From NCBI GenBank assembly GCA_019925095.2, contig CM034388.1:6904501-6968500 (forward strand): 64,000 bases of DNA, given 5' to 3'. A program made the translations under genes and the position numbers. The notes under the pieces were generated by a model. That model saw only the letters and a program-made list of their open reading frames with translations. It made no database searches and was not told the DNA's origin. This stretch comes from Dendrolimus kikuchii. Lineage: Eukaryota; Arthropoda; Insecta; Lepidoptera; Lasiocampidae. Below, piece by piece: positions 59,701 through 64,000 of this stretch (positions are counted from its first letter, which is position 1; each line of letters begins with the position of its first letter).

Positions 59701-62700
59701 CTGTAAGTGTTATAGATTGTTTGTTAGTATTTGCAAGCTTTTAGGGGCGTATTGGACAACAATCAGTCTTGAACTCAAAAAATTATTATAATGTTATAAA
59801 TACACGCTAATCTAATCGAATTTAGATAAAACGTAAACAATCGTATGTCAAGTTTAGGGTCAAATCACACTAACGCACACTCCAAGCTCATCGAATCGTC
59901 AATATGTCTTGACGCTTCTCACATTTGTCATTCCCAGTAGTCTTCTTTAATGTTATACGTTACTGTAATTTGAAAACGGCAATAATTTTAGTAAATACAT
60001 AAAAATCGATTGTTTACGATTTAGGATTAGTCCATTGAAATGGAAGTATAGACACTTCATGCATTCGTTAATGTTATATCAGCCCATAAACGTTTCATTA
60101 TATTGGACTTGTCTACGTTATTTTTTGGGAGGAGAGACTGGAGGGAATTATACTCCCATGCTTGTCTAAGACGAATTGACGGATTTTACACATCGGTTAT
60201 CTCAATGTGCACGGTTCATCACAATGTCTACCTTTAACGTCGCAATTGTAACAATATGTACATTACGCTTGGAAGAGTTACAAAAAAGAGTTAAATTCTC
60301 TTCAATACTATACAACCAGATGGCGCCACAGGTTATTCTTCTCTCCATTTAATGTATTTATTATTTAAAACATATATTTTTAGACCAGATTAGCGAGACT
60401 GACAATGTTAATAAATCTATTTTTTTTATATTTCACTGCTTTAGTAAGAAAATAATACGTTTTAAACAATCTACAAAGTAGAAATATCGTTTTTTTCTGG
60501 CCCTTCAGGCCAGGCATCACCCTCAACATGGTCAGGGACTATGGCCAGGATCTTTCATAACTAAGTGTTGTTTTCTAAATCGCGTATTTATATTATATTA
60601 TTAATTTACATTATTTTTATACTTATACTTTTTCAAGTCAGAAATATCTTGATGTTAGTATTATTTTATGTCAGTAATTAATAACCAACACAAAATATGG
60701 TACATATGCATGCACTGCACACTATCATATTATGGACGATGACGTCAAAGATTCAATTAGCGCATTTTTCCCGACGATTTTAACCCATTTTATTAATTAA
60801 TATATACAACTTGACCTGTATTCAAATTAAATGTATATTCTTAAATTATTTATTAGGATATTGTTCAGTTATTCTTTTCAGTATAACAATTGGTTAGAAC
60901 TAAATTAATTCATAAGAAATATTATAATTAACCATATAATCAAGTAGCTCTTATTATCTGTTTAACAAAGCATATAAGTCTCGCACATGCGTCAATCTCA
61001 CCTCATTTTGACGTTAGCGATGGTGCCTTGGAAGTCAGATTGCGAGGCCATGGGGCTGTCGCGATCCTTGCACAGTCTGGAATTGAATTCACTGCATTTG
61101 TTTTATTATGAAGCACTATGTATAACTATATTTAATGTATAAATGTAGACAAAGTACTACATAGTACAATGCAAATATGCATAAACAAATTGTGTTCTCA
61201 TATCTATGCTACACTAGTATCTAACATAAACCCGTACCTAGGTTACACATATATCTAGTTTATACCTGTATTTAGGCTACACCCATATTTATGCTACATT
61301 CTGTATCTAAACTACACCTGTCTAGATTTCACCCATACCTATGCATATCCGTATTTAAGTTACACCTGTATTTAGGTTTCACCCATATCTATGCTACACT
61401 TGTATCTAGGCTTCACCAATATTTACGTTACACCCACATGTAAGTTACACCTATACCTAGGCTTCAACCATATTTAGGCGACTTCTATCTATGTATCTGA
61501 ATTACACTTATGCAAATCTCACCTCTTCGCGATGTCGGTGTGGTTGGGGCTGGTCGGCCTCGCCGAGTGCCGCTTCTCGGCCGGCGGCCTCGCCCGAGGG
61601 GACTCCCCGTCGATGTAACCTATTTGAGAGAGCTGCTCCTCCAGCGCAGCGCGACGTCTATTAAGGAAAGTTAATTTCATCACTATTGGACTTCGAAAAT
61701 AATAACTTCTTCATCTTCGAAAAAGAACGAAAAACACAAAAAATATGTAGATTATATGAGTGTTATGTGAATACTGTAGATATTATGATACATGATATGT
61801 CAGGAGCCTTAAGAACAGATGAGGGTGCATGACAAGAGTTATGAATGTGAAAGAAGCAAGTGAGGTGTGTAAGAATAAGCCTAAATAACGCTCTGTTGTT
61901 CGTGCCTACCCCGCAAGGGAACTGGCGTGAAGTTATGTATGTATGTATGTATTATGATATACCATAGGAATAAGGCTTTTTTTCTTTATTTCACCTAATA
62001 AGTACGATAGTGGCGAATCTTTTTTTTGACAGTTTTTACATACATACATACATAGCTTCACGCCAGTTCCCTTGCGGGGTAGGCACGAACAACAGAGCGC
62101 CATTCAGGCTTATTCTTACACACCTCACTCGCTTCTTGACAGTTTTTATTGTGTATAAAATAGACCTTGGAGTGACAATGAGCCTTAAACAAAAAAACCA
62201 TTAAACCATTTCATAAAAAAGATATACGCGAACACATAGATTTAAACGTTGTTAAATCTCACCGTTCAGCCATGTCGTTAGCGGCTTCTATATCGACGCG
62301 CAGGTTCCTCCTGGGGCTGGGCTCCACGCTGCACAGACCGGACTCAGGCGGCGTCGAGCACAACGAGTCGCCCTATAAATACAATGTGTATCAATTCAAT
62401 TTCTATATAAATACAATATCTATCCATAAATTGAGAACAATCCCATGGCGCCATCTAGTCATTTAAGTACTTTCAGAGTTATGCTTTTTACCGAGCGATG
62501 AACGTCATTATATCGTCTCTTGTAATATGAATGAAACTAACCGCCAAAATTACGACATTGAGTTGCACAACATGAATTTTTCAAGTGGGCCTTCAGGGCC
62601 AAATCCTAAACTATGCTAAATACCGAAAAACACTCAGAGGAGTCCCGACGATGATTTTGACGAAAATCAAACTAGATTTTAAAAAATCAACTACCATGAG

Positions 62701-63272
62701 AAATCGAAGCAACTGATTTTGAAAAAAGAAAGATATAATTTGGTATAATAAATAGTACAGGTGACTATTTATTATACCAAATTATAGTGTAGCTTATAAG
62801 GTTCAATTTCTATTTATGCGTATCAAACGGCAAACCAAGGGAAAGAGCTGTTATGTTTGAACAAAATACTCTACTTTCCGTACAATGATATTTAAATAAT
62901 TTTTTGACAACGCTTTTCTCATGTTTTTCGTCTTCTCCTGTCTATTCTATAATGGTGTTATATTAAGTTTCTTCGATATTTTTATAGCTTTAATAAGCTT
63001 CTTTAAATACCCACAAACAATAGAGCACTGCCGATCCTCTATATTCCACATCATATGCCCACTTTCAAATTTTTTTTTTTTTTAATCCGGTTAGTATTTT
63101 TTTTTTAATTGACACTAGTAATATTATATTCACCTGTTGCGCAACGTTCTGCTGTTGCGTGTCGTCCTCCTCGCTGAACATGTGCCTGTCGCGCTCCTGC
63201 GGCGACAGGCGCAGGCGCATGTCCGCCAGCTCCGCCTGCCACGGCTCGAAGTACGAGTCGCACGACGACGAC
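56727..63272 (-). CDS. Large disordered protein, supervillin-like motif (3' part, 6 exons)
   Basis: Six minus-strand exons keep phase: 63272-63134, 62372-62263, 61657-61523, 61076-61002, 59700-57772 and 56814-56727, ending in TGA. They encode about 825 residues; the first exon begins in phase 2, so the gene continues to the right of the window. The 1929-bp exon is unusually long. The protein is rich in Ser, Asn, Asp, Glu and Lys with no membrane segment or folded domain that I recognise. Visible features are a CxxC-like cysteine cluster (NCQSCDEKCLKCEL), proline stretches such as PPPVSPKTYK that could bind SH3 domains, and ERIEKYKEERR followed by FFREKY. That last motif resembles the short motifs in the N-terminal part of supervillin, an actin and membrane linker. 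The C-terminus is SPSYNIRDMTAMFEQKSQ then ten residues. No gelsolin or villin headpiece exon was found to the left, so this may be a short isoform or another scaffold protein. Function is unproven. Confidence 0.8.
60081..60266 (-). mobile_element. tRNA-derived SINE (reversed, truncated)
   Basis: Starts AGCCCATAAACG like the 43796 copy, matches the body with CATCGGTTATCTC and fades before the tRNA-like end. A short unrelated piece (about 60118-60145) interrupts it. Confidence 0.75.
61200..61500 (-). repeat. Degenerate minisatellite in an intron
   Basis: About 300 bp of loose units such as TACACCTGTATTTAGG and TTTCACCCATATCTATGC, alternating, between exons 61657-61523 and 61076-61002. Copies differ by several bases, so the array is old. 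Confidence 0.8.
61800..61952 (+). mobile_element. Non-LTR retrotransposon 3' end (short)
   Basis: Plus-strand fragment of the same family with a (TGTA)n tail. A reversed fragment follows 84 bp later (62036-62137), so the two tails face each other inside an intron of the disordered-protein gene. Confidence 0.87.
62036..62137 (-). mobile_element. Non-LTR retrotransposon 3' end (short, reversed)
   Basis: Begins TACATACATACATACAT then matches the reversed family end; about 100 bp. Partner of 61800-61952. Confidence 0.87.
62735..62785. repeat. 22-bp perfect hairpin
   Basis: Arms 62735-62756 and 62764-62785 are exact inverted copies with a 7-base loop (ACAGGTG). In an intron of the disordered-protein gene. 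Confidence 0.93.
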
Positions 63273-63395
63273 CTGCCATTATGATACTATAAGTTTTCTT
63301 ATTGCCTGAAATAGGCAGACGGCCCTGATGAAAACTTTTTATCGTCGCCTATGGAAGCTTGCAACATCAGGCGCGTTGCCGGCCGCTATGAAATT

Positions 63396-63649
63396 GAATA
63401 ACGGATTATGGAGCGTTGATGTCATTAACGACGCAATACACAAATATCATTCATCGGTTGATTTGAAAATCGCGCCTTTTTCCACTTCGACCCAAGTCTT
63501 GACATAAGTCGTTGTGAGGAGCGCTGTGTGACCGAAAATGATGACATCATTAGTGACGTTTTCGTCACGACCATAACGACCGTAATCGCTGCGTGGAACG
63601 GCAGATGGAGCATTTAGGGTGTTGTGAGATACTAAACGAACGCGCCCTA
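63396..63649 (-). mobile_element. MITE family A copy, truncated
   Basis: Starts in the middle at AACGGATTATGGAGCG and runs to the end CGAACGCGCCCT. Next to a fragment of SINE-like family B (63300-63385). Confidence 0.78.
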
Positions 63650-64000
63650 ACTGGTAAGTTACATGTTTCGCCTTTGACAGGGATACAATATTTTGTAGTT
63701 TTAGTTAAAAGCCATTTGTAGTCCTTGTGACTACAGATACATATTATGACTATATTATTTATTATGATGTTATTATAATTACAACAAATATTATTCAATT
63801 TATTATATCTCTTTCAGTTATATATTATGCATAAAATAGTTAAATTAAGGTAATGTCATTGACAATTATATATAATTTAGTCAATTTATTATGATATTAC
63901 GTTCTTATTAATTAAAATATTCCTCAATCGTATGAAAAACCATGCGAATCAGCCACTCTACTACTTTTAATTTAAATTTTTTCAAGGGGAGTAAATGAAA

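Noticed and set aside
1..64000. CRISPR array, operon or prophage
   Set aside because: No regular direct repeats with unique spacers, and gene structure is eukaryotic with introns throughout.

Overview
The window looks like a nuclear genome segment of an insect, most likely a moth or butterfly. It is AT-rich, its genes are split into many short exons with GT-AG introns, and it is crowded with small repeats of lepidopteran style: a 'TACTAATATTATAAA...CTAGT' family, a tRNA-derived SINE, retrotransposon ends with (TGTA)n tails, mariner-like elements and a Penelope-like fragment. No bacterial, plasmid, phage or CRISPR features were seen. The taxon is inferred from repeat style and protein similarity recalled from memory, not from a search.

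Three protein-coding genes can be rebuilt by following splice sites and reading phase. (1) A Wee1 mitotic inhibitory kinase on the minus strand (19016 down to 4533), 12 proposed coding exons. (2) A SID-1/SIDT-type membrane protein on the plus strand (21163 to 45276), 20 coding exons that keep phase and give 876 codons. It shares an upstream region of about 2.1 kb with Wee1, transcribed away from it. (3) The 3' part of a large, mostly disordered protein on the minus strand (63272 down to 56727), six exons, 5' end beyond the window. A short ERIEKYKEERR motif recalls supervillin, but the identity is weak.

Layout: 1-4532 is repeat-rich flank downstream of Wee1; 4533-19016 Wee1; 19017-21162 the divergent intergenic region with a retrotransposon end and a MITE; 21163-45276 the SID-1 gene, whose introns hold a mariner, a Penelope-like fragment nested in a long inverted repeat, a SINE, MITEs and minisatellites; 45277-56726 repeat-filled intergenic DNA with two decayed transposons; 56727-63272 the third gene; 63273-64000 its next intron with a MITE.

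The most notable points are structural. A TE-linked 8-bp minisatellite lies inside a Wee1 kinase-domain coding exon, replacing the expected Trp-His loop, yet an array-derived splice donor would keep frame. A 163-bp exact duplication covers SID-1 exon 14. Exon 8 of SID-1 is followed by repeated splice donors. Very long near-perfect hairpins sit at 23295-23390 and 62735-62785. The three genes have no evident joint pathway (cell cycle, dsRNA or lipid transport, probable cytoskeleton). I found no convincing new multi-gene system.
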